Part shown: positions 19,611 through 30,422 of the stretch, in pieces
How the letters are laid out: each line of letters opens with the position of its first letter
How positions within the stretch are numbered: the first letter of the stretch is position 1
Assembly (NCBI GenBank): GCA_023091735.1
Contig: JALKBU010000097.1
Location: 1 to 64,000 of the forward strand
DNA length: 64,000 bases
Source of the DNA: Trichomonas tenax
Taxonomy: Eukaryota > Parabasalia > Trichomonadida > Trichomonadidae
Reading direction: 5' to 3'
Program-made: the position numbers and the translations under genes
The notes under the pieces: generated by a model
What the model was told of the DNA's origin: nothing
The model's input: only the letters and a program-made list of their open reading frames with translations
Databases searched by the model: none

Positions 19611-20363
19611 TTTTAATTTAAATGTCACTTTTTAAGTAATGTTATTCGATAGTGATGTCACTTTTATATTTCTCATTTCTACATTTTACCAGGAATGAAA
19701 AGTGTTATTTCCTAAGATATCTGTTCATTTAAAACGAGTAGTTACATGTGCAATATATAGAGCAGTATACGAAGTAAATGGATCCTATATGAAAAGTATG
19801 AGAATCAATATACTGATACTTGGATATTCTTAATTAAAAGTAAATATCATTATTTCACTCTATAAAGTCTCCGACATATCTTAGAATCACATAAAATGTA
19901 GATTCAAATGGTTAGAGTTATATGTTGAATAAAGAATATTTTTGATAACATTAAAACTTCAACATTATCGAAAATATATAATAAATATGCAATAAAAAGC
20001 ATCTGTTAACTTAATCCATTGCATTATTGGTCCAATTTAAGTTAATTATCAAAATTCAATTTAATTGAAATATTGATATCGATATAGATCAGTGTACACT
20101 GAATTAGGTACACTCAAAATGGCTTTGTATAAAATATAAAAAGAATTGAATCAATTTATTATAATGCAAATTTGAAACTGAATCAAATACGCTGAGATTA
20201 GATTAACATCACATTTTCTTGCTTCGTATGTATTATTGGTCTTCCTTTCCAAAATTTCAATTGAAATTAGGGTTTTAAAGAATGATCATGTATTACAATG
20301 CTGTATGCTTAATCGTTATTTGAATATTTTTTTCAAACAAATGAATATTTCGAATTATTAATT
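19611..20363. other. AT-rich spacer before the discoidin-like gene array
   Basis: No gene. It contains a perfect 12-base palindrome, CAGTGTACACTG, near 20090, closely followed by a second GTACACT. Otherwise uniform AT-rich sequence. Confidence 0.35.
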
Positions 20364-21026
20364 TCATGCAACATTAATACGGCCATTCTTGGAGATATGA
20401 CCGATTATACTGACATCCTCATCATCGTCGTGATAGGAAATAAAGTCATCTTGAACATAATCATCTGGAATTAAATCACCAAAGAATTCGAGTCTGTTAA
20501 TTGCGATACATGGAGGATCTCCAGGACATGGTTCATTTTGGATGATGCGAATGTATTTTGCAGTGTATTCTTTATCTAAATTATATGTTTTCTCATTACA
20601 AAATCTCATCGAATTGTCTTTATCAACTTTGTGAACATCCGTCCATGTTTTATTATCTTCTGATATTTGCAGCGACCAACTGTAAAGGCAGCAATCAAAG
20701 CATTCATACCCTTCATCTTCGCAACAGCATCCATCATAGCAGCAACCGCAGCGGATAAAATATCCGTTGAATTTAAATTTGCGATTTTTAATTGAATACG
20801 AAATCCATGGATGAACGTCATAAGATCGAGCACAGTTTGAGCACCAATCATATTTCTTCTTCCATGGATAAATAGAGTACTCTGGCTTAGTTAATTGCAA
20901 TGTTCCATTAATTCTCTGCTTTGAAGACCCACTCACGTCAATAACGGATAATTTCTCATCATAGTATTTCGAGAAAATACCATTTGGCTCTATACATTTG
21001 ATTTGATTCGAAAATAACAAAAACAT
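20364..21026 (-). CDS. Secreted discoidin-like, cysteine-cluster family protein, copy 1
   Basis: Protein of 220 residues. A short hydrophobic leader (MFLLFSNQI) is followed by NGIFSKYY, where all family members align. The core has the hallmarks of an F5/8 type C (galactose-binding-like) fold: DWCSNCARSYDVHPWISY, a long middle strand ending LYSWSLQIS, DNKTWTDVH, then YTAKYIRIIQNEP and IAINRLEFFG. Into it is inserted a cysteine cluster (CGCCYDGCCCEDEGYECFDCC). It ends with the acidic tail DDDEDVSIIGHISK. A longer N-terminus from 21092 is possible but the ATG at 21026 matches the other copies. Such folds bind sugars or lipids outside the cell; that role is inferred. Confidence 0.75.
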   Translation of the reverse strand: MFLLFSNQIKCIEPNGIFSKYYDEKLSVIDVSGSSKQRINGTLQLTKPEYSIYPWKKKYDWCSNCARSYDVHPWISYSIKNRKFKFNGYFIRCGCCYDGCCCEDEGYECFDCCLYSWSLQISEDNKTWTDVHKVDKDNSMRFCNEKTYNLDKEYTAKYIRIIQNEPCPGDPPCIAINRLEFFGDLIPDDYVQDDFISYHDDDEDVSIIGHISKNGRINVA

Positions 21027-21190
21027 TTTTCTTTTTGACAAAGCCGCTTTGACGATTATTTTCGACGATAGAAGGAACATAATAATATTCATGGGATGCA
21101 ATAAACAAAAGCATTGTCATCAAAAACTATATATCAGCAACAGTTATGTCGAGAAATATAAATTAAAGCTTTATGTTAGATTAGTAAAAA

Positions 21191-21847
21191 TTACGCATTA
21201 ATATTCTTTGAAATATGTCCAATGATGCTCACATCTTCGTCATCATCATGGAATGAAACGAATCCTTCCTGATATGCACTATCATCAGCATAAACATCGC
21301 CATAGACTTCAAATCTATTTATCGCGATGCATGGCGGCCATCCTGGACATGGCTCAGTCTGATATATGCGGATATACTTAGCTGTATATTCTTTATCTAG
21401 TTTATAAGATTTCTCGTTGCAGCGACGCATCGTGTCATCTTTTTCTACCTTGTGAATGTCAGTCCATGTTTTGTTATCATCTGAGATCTGTAGAGCCCAG
21501 CTGTACAAACAACAATCGATACATCCATATCCTTCATCCTCGCAGCAGCACCCTGAATAGCAGCATCCACATCTAACGAAGTATCCATTTATTTTGAATA
21601 CTTTATTTGGAATATAATATGATATCCATGGATGAACATCGTATGATCGTCCACAGTTTGAGCACCAGTCATACTTCTTATCCCATGGATAAATTGTATA
21701 TTCTGGCTTAGTCAACTGAATTGTCCCGTTAATTCTCTGTTTTGAGCTCCCACTTGCGTCAATAACTATAGTTTTTGTGTCATACTGCTTTGAAAATATG
21801 CCTTCTAAGACTTTTGCTGATGCACTAAATGAATAAAAAAGAAACAT
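21191..21847 (-). CDS. Secreted discoidin-like, cysteine-cluster family protein, copy 2
   Basis: Protein of 218 residues with leader MFLFYSFSASAKVLEGIFSKQY. It carries the complete family plan: SGSSKQRINGTIQLTKPEY, the DWCSNCGRSYDVHPW strand, the cluster CGCCYSGCCCEDEGYGCIDCC, SWALQISDDNKTWTDIH, IAINRFEVYG and the tail HDDDEDVSIIGHISK. The ATG at 21847 is taken because Inr boxes TCACTTTT lie just upstream on the coding strand (21856-21863 and 21877-21884). It is head-to-head with copy 3, only 41 bases apart, and follows copy 1 in tandem. Intact; probably expressed. Confidence 0.78.
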   Translation of the reverse strand: MFLFYSFSASAKVLEGIFSKQYDTKTIVIDASGSSKQRINGTIQLTKPEYTIYPWDKKYDWCSNCGRSYDVHPWISYYIPNKVFKINGYFVRCGCCYSGCCCEDEGYGCIDCCLYSWALQISDDNKTWTDIHKVEKDDTMRRCNEKSYKLDKEYTAKYIRIYQTEPCPGWPPCIAINRFEVYGDVYADDSAYQEGFVSFHDDDEDVSIIGHISKNINA

Positions 21848-21888
21848 AAAAAATGAAAAGTGACACGATATGGTTAAAAAGTGACACA
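21848..21888. promoter_or_regulatory. 41-base bidirectional promoter between copies 2 and 3
   Basis: The whole space between two divergent start codons (21847 minus, 21889 plus). It contains two identical AAAAGTGACAC boxes about 21 bases apart. Read on the minus strand these are TCACTTTT initiators for copy 2; read on the plus strand the second lies five bases before the ATG of copy 3. There is no room for separate promoters. Confidence 0.6.
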
Positions 21889-22515
21889 ATGATAATTTCT
21901 CTATGTTTATCCGCTAATGCAGGAATTTTCGCTCTATATTTCGACCCGAATACATTTGAAATCTATGTGAGTGGTTCATCAAGCCAGAATGTTAACGGAA
22001 CAAGGCAAGTTACAAAACCAGAATATTCAATTTATCAATGGAAAAAAAAATATGATTGGTGTTCTAATATAGCAACATCATATGATGTTCAACCTTGGAT
22101 ATCATACACCATGAAGAATGGAAAGTTTAATTTCAATAGTTATTTCATTAAAGCAGGCTGTTGTTACGCAAATTGCTGCTGCGAAGATGAAAACTATGGG
22201 TGCGTTGATTGCTGCCTATACAGTTGGTCACTACTCATATCTGATGACAACAAAACATGGACAGAAGTTCATCGAGTTGATAAAGATGATTCAATGTGCC
22301 GCTGCAACGAAAAAACGTTCAAACTAGATAAAGAATATACTGCCAAATATATAAAGATTATTCAGAATAAACCATGCCCAGGCTGGCCGCCGTGTATCGC
22401 TGTCAATCGATTCGAATTGTATGGGAGTGTTATTGATGCCGACATTGATATTCCAAGAGATGAAGAAGAAGATATTAGTATCATTGGCCACATATCTAGG
22501 AGTAATTATCAATAA
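21889..22515 (+). CDS. Secreted discoidin-like, cysteine-cluster family protein, copy 3
   Basis: Protein of 208 residues, the most diverged intact copy. A 12-residue leader (MIISLCLSANAG) leads into GIFALYF. The core keeps DWCSN, WISYTM, the cluster (AGCCYANCCCEDENYGCVDCC), SWSLLISDDNKTWTEVH, YTAKYIKIIQNKPCPGWPPCIAVNRFELYG and the tail EEEDISIIGHISR. It differs in having AGCC for CGCC and a shorter acidic tail. An in-frame ATG at 21853 would add 12 polar residues and destroy the leader, so 21889 is preferred. It shares its promoter with copy 2. Confidence 0.75.
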   Translation: MIISLCLSANAGIFALYFDPNTFEIYVSGSSSQNVNGTRQVTKPEYSIYQWKKKYDWCSNIATSYDVQPWISYTMKNGKFNFNSYFIKAGCCYANCCCEDENYGCVDCCLYSWSLLISDDNKTWTEVHRVDKDDSMCRCNEKTFKLDKEYTAKYIKIIQNKPCPGWPPCIAVNRFELYGSVIDADIDIPRDEEEDISIIGHISRSNYQ

Positions 22516-22750
22516 TTTTTATTATGAATTCAACTACATACTGCTGAACAGACAAAATGAAATTTAGCAAAGTTTCAGCCTTAAATGCTCTGAACTGATC
22601 ACATGTTGCACACACTTTATTAGCAAGAACTCATATGTCAGTAATGCTTGCAAATGTGGTCGATTCAGAGCTGTGGTTGCTTCAGGATCAAGCCATAATC
22701 AATTTTAAAAATGAGAATAAATAATGATCAAAATGAAAAGTTTATTATAT

Positions 22751-23967
22751 TTACTTGTAAGTCTCATCAAGAAATTTCTGTGATAATCGACCATCTTCTT
22801 CAATCTTATAGATGATCTCATTATAGAGATTGCGTTTTCCTGAGAGTTCAAAAATAACCTGCACAATATTATGTAAATTCAGTTTTGGATTGATGATTGA
22901 GCTGAATGCAAAATAATACAGCATTATGTAGTCATATAATTTTCCAAAGATGTTCAACATTTTAAGTTTGTTTTGCATTGATTCAATGCGCAAACCTGTT
23001 GATTTTGTGGAAATCGATGAACGGTCATCAGGTTTAGACATCATCTCTTCAATTATATTTTTAGGGAAATTTTCTTTGAAATCGGGGAATACTGAAGCGA
23101 TAGAATCATAATGATCCCAAACTTCACTAGGTGTTTTCTCCACGAAGACAACCAATCTTTGGAAGTATGCACCTCTGTAATCAACTTGTGTCAATTTTTT
23201 ATAGTTATCAATCACTTCTGTCTGATACTCAAGTAATCTGTTAACACTCCCATGCGTGAAGCAAGCAGATACAAATGATATTGCTGTTAGCGCAATATCA
23301 ACTGCACAATATTCTGGACATAATCTTGAGGGGATTTTATCTGGATAGTTCTTCATAACCTTCTTGCCATCTGTGAACAAATATCCTTTTGCGATAGCGA
23401 TTTGCAATTCTTTGCAGTATTCACTTGCATTATAAGCAGTTTTGGCTAAGCTCCTCACTGCGCATTTATCAATCAAATAGTTTGCATCAACTTGACAGTC
23501 GAAAATGTTTTCGATGTCAAATTTGTATCCAATTCCTTGAAGAGCAGCAAGGTCCCTTGCAATATCAAAAAAATACAAGTTTAACTTGCTTATGCGTGAA
23601 CAGTTGCGATAACTTTGGGATTTTCTGTATCCTGAACGATAAAGCCATTTTGGAGTTCGGTTCCAGTCATCCGTAATCATATAACCTCTTTGGTAAATTC
23701 GCATTTATTGATAATTTGTCGATCACCAAAAAAGTTCGCAAATTGGATACAACCTGCTTTAACCTCATGAGTTTTACTACCCTTGAATTCAATATCTATC
23801 GCAAAAAAGAACAGGCGATCTGCATTGTTTTCAAGATAATGGATTGAATTATCAACATATTTTTCTAACTTTTTATAAGAATCTTGATTACATTCACTGA
23901 CAATCGTATGATGTACACCAGTGATTGGGCATCTGATTATGTCATTTGAGCCTTGGGGTGGATTCAT
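22751..23967 (-). pseudogene. DEDDy 3'-5' exonuclease-like gene split by a frameshift
   Basis: Two overlapping open frames on the minus strand (23967-23677, then 23704-22751) together make one RNase D-type exonuclease. The first holds Exo I (FFAIDIEFKG, with the D-x-E pair). The second holds Exo II (DIARDLAALQ... NIFDCQVDANYL) and an Exo III-type YCAVD, the tyrosine form of DEDD nucleases. The gene start is well placed: Inr TCATTTTT at 23969-23976 and ATG at 23967. The frames overlap by 28 bases, so a single indel near 23680-23700 explains the break. The last 150 residues are helical and unassigned. The family is inferred from motif order and is moderate in confidence. It sits alone inside the discoidin-like array. 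Confidence 0.5.
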
Positions 23968-25602
23968 TAAAAATGATTTTTTTCGTTAGTCAAAAATGCT
24001 GATTTTTGATGCATTTTCACAGCAAACCTACTATTCTATCGTTATGAGTATAAGTGATGAATAAAAACTTATACATGCAAGAACGGTGCTATAATTTAGG
24101 CACCACTTGGTTCACCAGCACCGTTGGCGCCACCAATGGTGGAATGATAAGAAAAAGGTTAAAAAATCTTCATTTTTTTCTTTCGATAAAATTCAACAAT
24201 TTTCGAGGTATCTGTCGGGAATTTTTAAATAACAAAAACATATTTTAGTGCGTGAGCTTGTACTTGCTATTTTTTCTGAATAGAGAAATCTTGGTTATTT
24301 TTAGCACCAGTTTGCTTCAGGTGCAAAGTAGTGCTGTATTCAAATTTGAATAGACTCCGCCAACCAGCACCATGGTGGACGAATGATCATAGTGTCAGGT
24401 GTTTAAATGAAACACTGGATACAATATGATGCCTTGATATGAATTCCAGTTCAGCCCCATCATAATTCATGAAATAATTTTGAAATTTTTCATAAACTTT
24501 AGAAAACTCAATACATAAATGCTATTTCATATCTAGTATTATAATGTTTAATTTATTTTACAAAAGAGATTTTACATTTCTCCACAAAATTTTAAAGATG
24601 TGATTGGAGCACCTTCTGTGTCGCTCGAAAGTTCATAAAACTGACAGAACGATAAACAGCACATCACAGCAGATCTTGTGATGCATGATGCACTATCTTT
24701 GAATCAAAATTATCACATCAACAACAAAATTCAGTCCAAATACCATCACCAGCTTTTCTACACTAAACACATGTACTTTCTTTAATTAATAAGAATCAAT
24801 TTCAATCTGTACAATAGATCACCATCAAGTTGCAGCGAAAATCAATGGTGCAAGCCAAAAGATTCGATTTTGATGATTTGCTATACAATTCTAAAACCTG
24901 GTTCTTTGGGGAAAAACGTTTACGGGCGTGGAAGCATAACAATTTGTTAAAAATTTGGAAACTATAATTCTCTATATAATATTGATTAGCTTGGAGGTGG
25001 AAATTATCGCGATGCATAAAATTCGTTCTATATGACAATTTTGTTTAGAGATTTCAAAGAAGTGTATCAACTCTGGGAGTCAGAACCAGATCAAACATGT
25101 ATGGGCAAATATAACTCTTATGTGATGTCATACATAGTTGTAGTGTTAAACATATATAATATCGTTTCATATTTTTCATCAACAATTTGATATCAGCTTA
25201 TTATTGAGTAAATAGCAATATTTATTATAAATATATCACATGCCAACAACATAGTAACATATTACAAATAATACAAGCTCCTAATTGAATAATTGTTCAG
25301 TATCTTAATTTATAAATACACGAAATCATTGCTGAGACGACAATATACATAGACGCATGCACATATGACATGTTTTTAATGTGATGCACCAACTTATACA
25401 CATAGCCTCCCAATGTCAAATAAATTGTGAAAAAAACGTAACTTTTAACCTTATCCACTTTTTAAAATATGGTTTATTATAACATATACAGAATGATAAT
25501 GCTAATTTTGCCAATTTTGGTCGCTAAAAACCAAATTTGAGAGTTAAAACACTTCTGATTTCAAATTTGACATTTTCATGGCACTTTTAAAATTGTATTT
25601 GT
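23968..25602. other. Long intergenic region with faint coding relics
   Basis: 1.6 kb without an intact gene. On the minus strand, 24096-24142 reads as a short glycine-rich end (TTIGGANGAGEPSGA, then TAA), which may be a relic of the glycine-rich family seen at 30.4-31.3 kb. Around 24305-24385 there is a similar CACCAG/CACCATGGTGG patch. The rest is AT-rich. No tRNA, rRNA or repeat array recognised. Confidence 0.3.
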
Positions 25603-27876
25603 ATGTCTTTTTATGAATATTTCGTTGATTCTTTATCGATGGTTCCTTCGCAAAAATCACTGGACTATCTGACAGAAATGCAGTCGAATTATCCTGATGA
25701 ATATATTGAAAATCTATTGCAAATTATTGATAATGCCGAAATTGCTATAAAAATTAGAATTGATGCAGTACACTGCTTAACGATACCAATGAGGAAGGTG
25801 AAGCAATCATATTCATCAGTAATTAAATTTGAAAAACGAAATGAGCTTGTTTCAAAAATATATCCAATCATCTTTAAATATATTTTCATACCAGATGACT
25901 TAGGATTGAGCATAACCAAAACATTCGTAGAAAGCTTGAGTTATGTGAGTTTATATTTGAAGTTTGATGTTATAATCCAATTTTTTGAACAGATAAATGA
26001 AGATACTCCTAGCATAATAATTAATAGAATTCTTGATAGTTTAATCCAAAGAGATGAAGATTATTCATTCGTAACAATACCTCCGCGGTTGCTTGAAGTC
26101 ATCGTTGAAATAGTAAATAAAATTGGAGTAAGAGATGATATCCTTCCTAATTTGATGAAAATAATTGCATGTTATTCTTCAATATTCGCCGTTTCCAACA
26201 CTGAACCCCTTGCTTTATTATATCTACAGTTTATTGAACAGTACTATGAGGTGTTCCCTTATGAATGTGCAAAGATTGTATATAACATTCCAAAACGATT
26301 GATTGATAACTTTATTGAAAAGATGTTAAATTTGATATATTCATCTCCAAGCAATTTTTTGTATATAGGCTGTTTAGACGATCAAAATATAATATCACAG
26401 ATTGATTCTACTCAATTGGTTCAATATGCATTTGTGGTATACCCGCAAATTTATGATTTATATAAGGATATTAATGATTTCATGTTCAAGCCGCAAATAA
26501 TTTTACAATTTTTAATAGACACATATTTAGCGATTCATAAGGAAAATGGAGTTGAACAAATAACTAACTTTATTTCACAAAATATTGATAGCGATGATCA
26601 AAATATTAAAATTGCAGTTCTGATGAGCTATAAAAGTTTAGTTGCACATGTGGAACATTTACCTATTCCTGTTGATCAATTTCTAGCATCATCCATCGAG
26701 AGCCAGAATCCAGAGATTTTATCTCTATGCTTGAATATAATAAAAAGTGCATTGGATCAACATATGATTGAACCAACACAGAACATTATCGAGTTTGCTC
26801 TGCAAATTTATGGTTGCGATGACAAAAATGTTTCTAAAAATATTGAAGAGTTGATGGAATCATTCATCAATCGAAATGATACAGAATTAAATATGCATAT
26901 ATGGGAGTTTATGTATAACACCTTTGAGGCAAATGCTGAAGATGTTGAATTAGGCCAAAAAGCTTTATCTCTTCTTTCTCTTGCATCACCAAAAATTCCG
27001 ATAAATGCTGCAGCAGAGTTAATTGGAAAATTCATTGCAACTATAGGTCAAGACTTTGAGAATATTTACACAAGCCAGCTTGCTGGAATACTAGGAAAGC
27101 TCATTGGTTGCGCAAAAGAAACAATTGAAGGCATTTATGATAGCATTATTCAACTATCTTCATCATTATATGAATCCAACCATGAATCAGACTCAATTTA
27201 TTTACTAACCGTGATTGCCGATAATATTAAAACAGGACCTGCAGAAAGGATTCAAGAATTTCAACTGTTTTGCGTTGAAATATTTACCAGATTTGTTGAT
27301 AACATTTTCAATATTGATGAGATGCTATATTTCGCCAAATTCACATGTTCATTCATTGAATACGTTTTTGAGCCCACTGCCCTTGAAATGATTTTTGAAA
27401 GAATGCTTCATATATATTTGCAGCCTTTGGATATAAATGAAGAGATATCTTCTGACATTTTGGAAATATTTTACATCATTTATCAAACAATTCCTGATTT
27501 AGTTAGAAGCCACTTTAGACAAATGATGGATACAAAATGGTGGTCCGTTGATATTACTTACTTAACTGGAGTGAACTTTAATATCAATTTCATAGCAGAT
27601 ATTTCATTATGTGAATTGGAATTTTATAGTATAAAAATCAACCCTAGTTCTCTTAATATCATGCAAACAAACTTGGCTAACAGGATCAAATACAATGCAA
27701 GTCCAGATATCCAAAATGATCTTAATATTTATCTATCAACACTATCCCAGGTTCAAAATATTTGTGGAGAAAATTACTCTCCTATGCTCATGTGCGAAAA
27801 TGAATATAATTCAATCTTTCAGCTTTTAAATGATGAGCAAAAATCGATCTTCCAAAAACTGGTCCAAATGATTTGA
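25603..27876 (+). CDS. HEAT-repeat, importin-beta/exportin-like protein
   Basis: Protein of 757 residues, essentially all amphipathic helices in pairs of about 40 residues, the pattern of HEAT or karyopherin-beta proteins. The start resembles an importin N-terminal domain: a helix, a run of loops, then IKIRIDAVHCLTIPMRKV, where karyopherins have a conserved helix after the first repeats. The acidic, Ile-rich body has no catalytic motif. It could be a nuclear transport receptor or another HEAT scaffold. Karyopherins are usually 850-1100 residues, so it is slightly short. It is intact although surrounded by decayed genes, and its codon use is more AT-rich than the housekeeping genes on the left. 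Confidence 0.55.
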   Translation: MSFYEYFVDSLSMVPSQKSLDYLTEMQSNYPDEYIENLLQIIDNAEIAIKIRIDAVHCLTIPMRKVKQSYSSVIKFEKRNELVSKIYPIIFKYIFIPDDLGLSITKTFVESLSYVSLYLKFDVIIQFFEQINEDTPSIIINRILDSLIQRDEDYSFVTIPPRLLEVIVEIVNKIGVRDDILPNLMKIIACYSSIFAVSNTEPLALLYLQFIEQYYEVFPYECAKIVYNIPKRLIDNFIEKMLNLIYSSPSNFLYIGCLDDQNIISQIDSTQLVQYAFVVYPQIYDLYKDINDFMFKPQIILQFLIDTYLAIHKENGVEQITNFISQNIDSDDQNIKIAVLMSYKSLVAHVEHLPIPVDQFLASSIESQNPEILSLCLNIIKSALDQHMIEPTQNIIEFALQIYGCDDKNVSKNIEELMESFINRNDTELNMHIWEFMYNTFEANAEDVELGQKALSLLSLASPKIPINAAAELIGKFIATIGQDFENIYTSQLAGILGKLIGCAKETIEGIYDSIIQLSSSLYESNHESDSIYLLTVIADNIKTGPAERIQEFQLFCVEIFTRFVDNIFNIDEMLYFAKFTCSFIEYVFEPTALEMIFERMLHIYLQPLDINEEISSDILEIFYIIYQTIPDLVRSHFRQMMDTKWWSVDITYLTGVNFNINFIADISLCELEFYSIKINPSSLNIMQTNLANRIKYNASPDIQNDLNIYLSTLSQVQNICGENYSPMLMCENEYNSIFQLLNDEQKSIFQKLVQMI

Positions 27877-27956
27877 TTTATAGAAATCTTTCTAGTTATT
27901 GTTGTAAATTTCATCAAATATTTAAGTAGAGAAATAAGTTTTATTATCATGAAGTT

Positions 27957-28604
27957 TTAAGATCTTATCATTCCATTTTTAGATATGTTACCTATTATTG
28001 AAACATTGTCATCATCGTCATGATATGATATAAATTCTTGTGGTGAATTTTCATCGATAGCTTCACCGAATAATTCGAGTTTGTTTATCGCTATGCAAGG
28101 GGGATCTCCAGGAAATGGAGTGTTTTGTATAAGCCTTACATATTTAGCAGTATATTCTTTATCTAACTTATATGTTTTCTCTTTGCAGCGACGCATTGAA
28201 TCATTTTTTTTGATTTTGTGAACATCAGTTCATGTTTTATTATCATTTGAGATTTGTAACGACCAACTATACAAGCAGCAGTCAAAACAACCATATCTAT
28301 CATCGTCGTAGCAACATGCAGTATAGCAACAACCACAACGAACAAAATATCCATTAAATCTAATGTTTTTATTTTTCAAAGAATATATGATCCATGGATG
28401 AAAATCATAACTCCTTCCAACATTGGAGCACCAATCATAGTCTTTATCCCAAGGATAAGCAGTATAAATTGGTTTAGTAAATTGTTTTGTTCCATTGATC
28501 TTTTGCTTTGAAGATCCGCTGGCGTCAACCTCCACTATATTGTCTTTGTAGACTTTCGAGAAAATTCCGTTCAAATCGACGCTGAAGAATTTGGTTAAAA
28601 ACAA
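27957..28604 (-). pseudogene. Discoidin-like, cysteine-cluster family, copy 4 (nonsense mutation, start lost)
   Basis: The whole family plan can be read in one frame, but two lesions break it. The codon after DNKT is TGA where all intact copies have the Trp codon TGG. The position where copies 6 and 9 have ATG followed by TTT is TTG, and no other ATG precedes the core. The stop removes the last strand and the conserved tail, which is otherwise still present downstream (DDDDNVSIIGNISK). The cluster is also eroded (CGCCYTACCYDDDRYGCFDCC). It is head-to-head with copy 5, 16 bases apart. A recent pseudogene. Confidence 0.8.
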
Positions 28605-28620
28605 AATAAAGATTTAGAAA

Positions 28621-29283
28621 ATGACAAAAATGTTTATGTTATTTTCTTTGCTAATTTCTTCGCAATCTGAGGTTGAAGGAATATTGTCAAAACACTTCAA
28701 TGAAAATATTATTGTTGTTGACGTCAGTGGAAACTCAAAACAGAACATAAATGGTTCTATGCAAACAACTAAACCCGAATATTCGATATATCCATGGAGA
28801 AAGAACTACGATTGGTGCTCAAATGTAGGTAGAACTTACAACGTTCATCCTTGGATCAGTTATTCTCTTAAAAACAGAAGATTTAAATTTAATGGATATT
28901 TCATTCGTTGCGGGTGTTGCTATGCTGATTGCTGTTGTGAAGATGATGGATATGGATGTTTTGAATGCTGTTTGTACAGCTGGTCGTTACAAATCTCTGA
29001 AGATAATAAAACATGGACCGATGTTCATAAAATAGAAAAAGAATCATCAATGCGTCATTGCAACGAGAAAACGTATAAATTGAACAAAGAGTATACAGCC
29101 AAGTATGTAAGGATCATACAGAACGAACCTTGCCCAGGATGGCCGCCTTGCATGGTGATTAATAAATTTGAATTATTTGGCGAAACGATCAACGAAGATT
29201 ACAATGGACAAGAGTTTATCTCTTTTCATGATGACGATGTAAGTATTATCGGCCATATTTCCAAAAATAATATTAGATCATAA
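28621..29283 (+). CDS. Secreted discoidin-like, cysteine-cluster family protein, copy 5
   Basis: Protein of 220 residues. Leader MFMLFSLLISS (a second ATG three codons in at 28630 is equally likely), then GILSKHF, SGNSKQNINGSMQTTKPEY, DWCSNVGRTYNVHPW, the cluster CGCCYADCCCEDDGYGCFECC, SWSLQISEDNKTWTDVH, YTAKYVRIIQNEPCPGWPP and the tail HDDDVSIIGHISK. All conserved Cys and Trp residues are present. A run of about 19 T follows the stop. It converges with copy 6 on the other strand. Confidence 0.76.
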   Translation: MTKMFMLFSLLISSQSEVEGILSKHFNENIIVVDVSGNSKQNINGSMQTTKPEYSIYPWRKNYDWCSNVGRTYNVHPWISYSLKNRRFKFNGYFIRCGCCYADCCCEDDGYGCFECCLYSWSLQISEDNKTWTDVHKIEKESSMRHCNEKTYKLNKEYTAKYVRIIQNEPCPGWPPCMVINKFELFGETINEDYNGQEFISFHDDDVSIIGHISKNNIRS

Positions 29284-29563
29284 TTTTTTTTTTTTTTTTT
29301 GTTTACCCAATTTTGCCACAGTTCGTACTAAAATTCATTTGAAAAACATAATCAAAACTTGCTAATCATTAATTATAGATAGGTTTTCTTGCAATGATTG
29401 AAGCATCGAATGTAGGTGAATCTACAAGGATAGATGCACATTCTTCCAATCCTTTATAAATAAAATATTTTAATCTCAAATTAAACTATGGCAAGACTGG
29501 GTAATTAAATTTTTAGTGAAAATTAAAACAACATTTTATATTTCATTGCAATATTTAATATTT

Positions 29564-30217
29564 CTAATTGCGGATATTAGCACTCTTTGAGATATGTCCA
29601 ATAATGCTAACATCTTCGTCATCATCGTGAAAAGAAACAAATTCTTCTCCACTATAATCGTCGGCAATAGAATCGCCATAAAATTCGATTTTGTTGATGG
29701 CAATGCATGGTGGATATCCTGGGCATGGGTCGTTCTGGATGAGTCTGACATATCGGGCAGTATATTCCTTATCCAATTTATAGGATTTCTCATTGCAATG
29801 ACGCATTGAATCATCTTTTTCAATACGATGCACTTCGGTCCATGTTTTATTGTCATCAGATATTTGCAATGACCAACTGTACAAGCAGCAATCAAAACAA
29901 CCGTATCCGCCATCTTCGCAGCAGCACAAATCGTAGCAGCAGCCGCATCTTACGAAGTATCCATTGAATTTTATTTTTCTTTTTTGAAGACTAATTAAAA
30001 GCCATGGGTGTACATCATACGATCTTCCAACATTGGAGCACCAATCATACCTCTTATCCCATGGATAAACAGCATATTGCGGTTTTGTAAGTTGACGAGA
30101 ACCGTTTATATCTTGTTTTGTCGATCCACTGGCTTCAGTGATAATTATTTTATCGTTGTAGTGTTTTGCCATTATTCCCTTTTCATTAGAAAAACAAAAT
30201 GAAAACAATAAAAACAT
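29564..30217 (-). CDS. Secreted discoidin-like, cysteine-cluster family protein, copy 6
   Basis: Protein of 217 residues. Leader MFLLFSFCFS, then GIMAKHY, SGSTKQDINGSRQLTKPQY, DWCSNVGRSYDVHPW, the cluster CGCCYDLCCCEDGGYGCFDCC, SWSLQISDDNKTWTEVH, YTARYVRLIQNDPCPGYPPC and the tail HDDDEDVSIIGHISK. The coding strand reads AAAAGTGACAAATG at the start, the same box (inverted Inr) seen before copies 3 and 8. Tail-to-tail with copy 5. Intact. Confidence 0.78.
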   Translation of the reverse strand: MFLLFSFCFSNEKGIMAKHYNDKIIITEASGSTKQDINGSRQLTKPQYAVYPWDKRYDWCSNVGRSYDVHPWLLISLQKRKIKFNGYFVRCGCCYDLCCCEDGGYGCFDCCLYSWSLQISDDNKTWTEVHRIEKDDSMRHCNEKSYKLDKEYTARYVRLIQNDPCPGYPPCIAINKIEFYGDSIADDYSGEEFVSFHDDDEDVSIIGHISKSANIRN

Positions 30218-30422
30218 TTGTCACTTTTATTGCACTTTTACAAATATAATTAACTTCATTAAGTTATATCTCATTTTACAGGATAATCTTTGAATCAATA
30301 ATAAGATCGCTCAATGTGTAAATAGCCAACATAGTAGTATTTCCTTTCGATGATATCAAAAAAAGAGAAATTAGTAATTTTGGTAATTCACAAAAAAGAT
30401 TCACATATTAAAAGTCATTGTT

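Noticed and set aside
20085..20115. CAGTGTACACTG palindrome
   Set aside because: Single short palindrome in AT-rich DNA with no neighbouring gene start; likely chance.
24096..24142. Short glycine-rich reading on the minus strand
   Set aside because: Fifteen residues only; too short to call a pseudogene, mentioned in the spacer entry.
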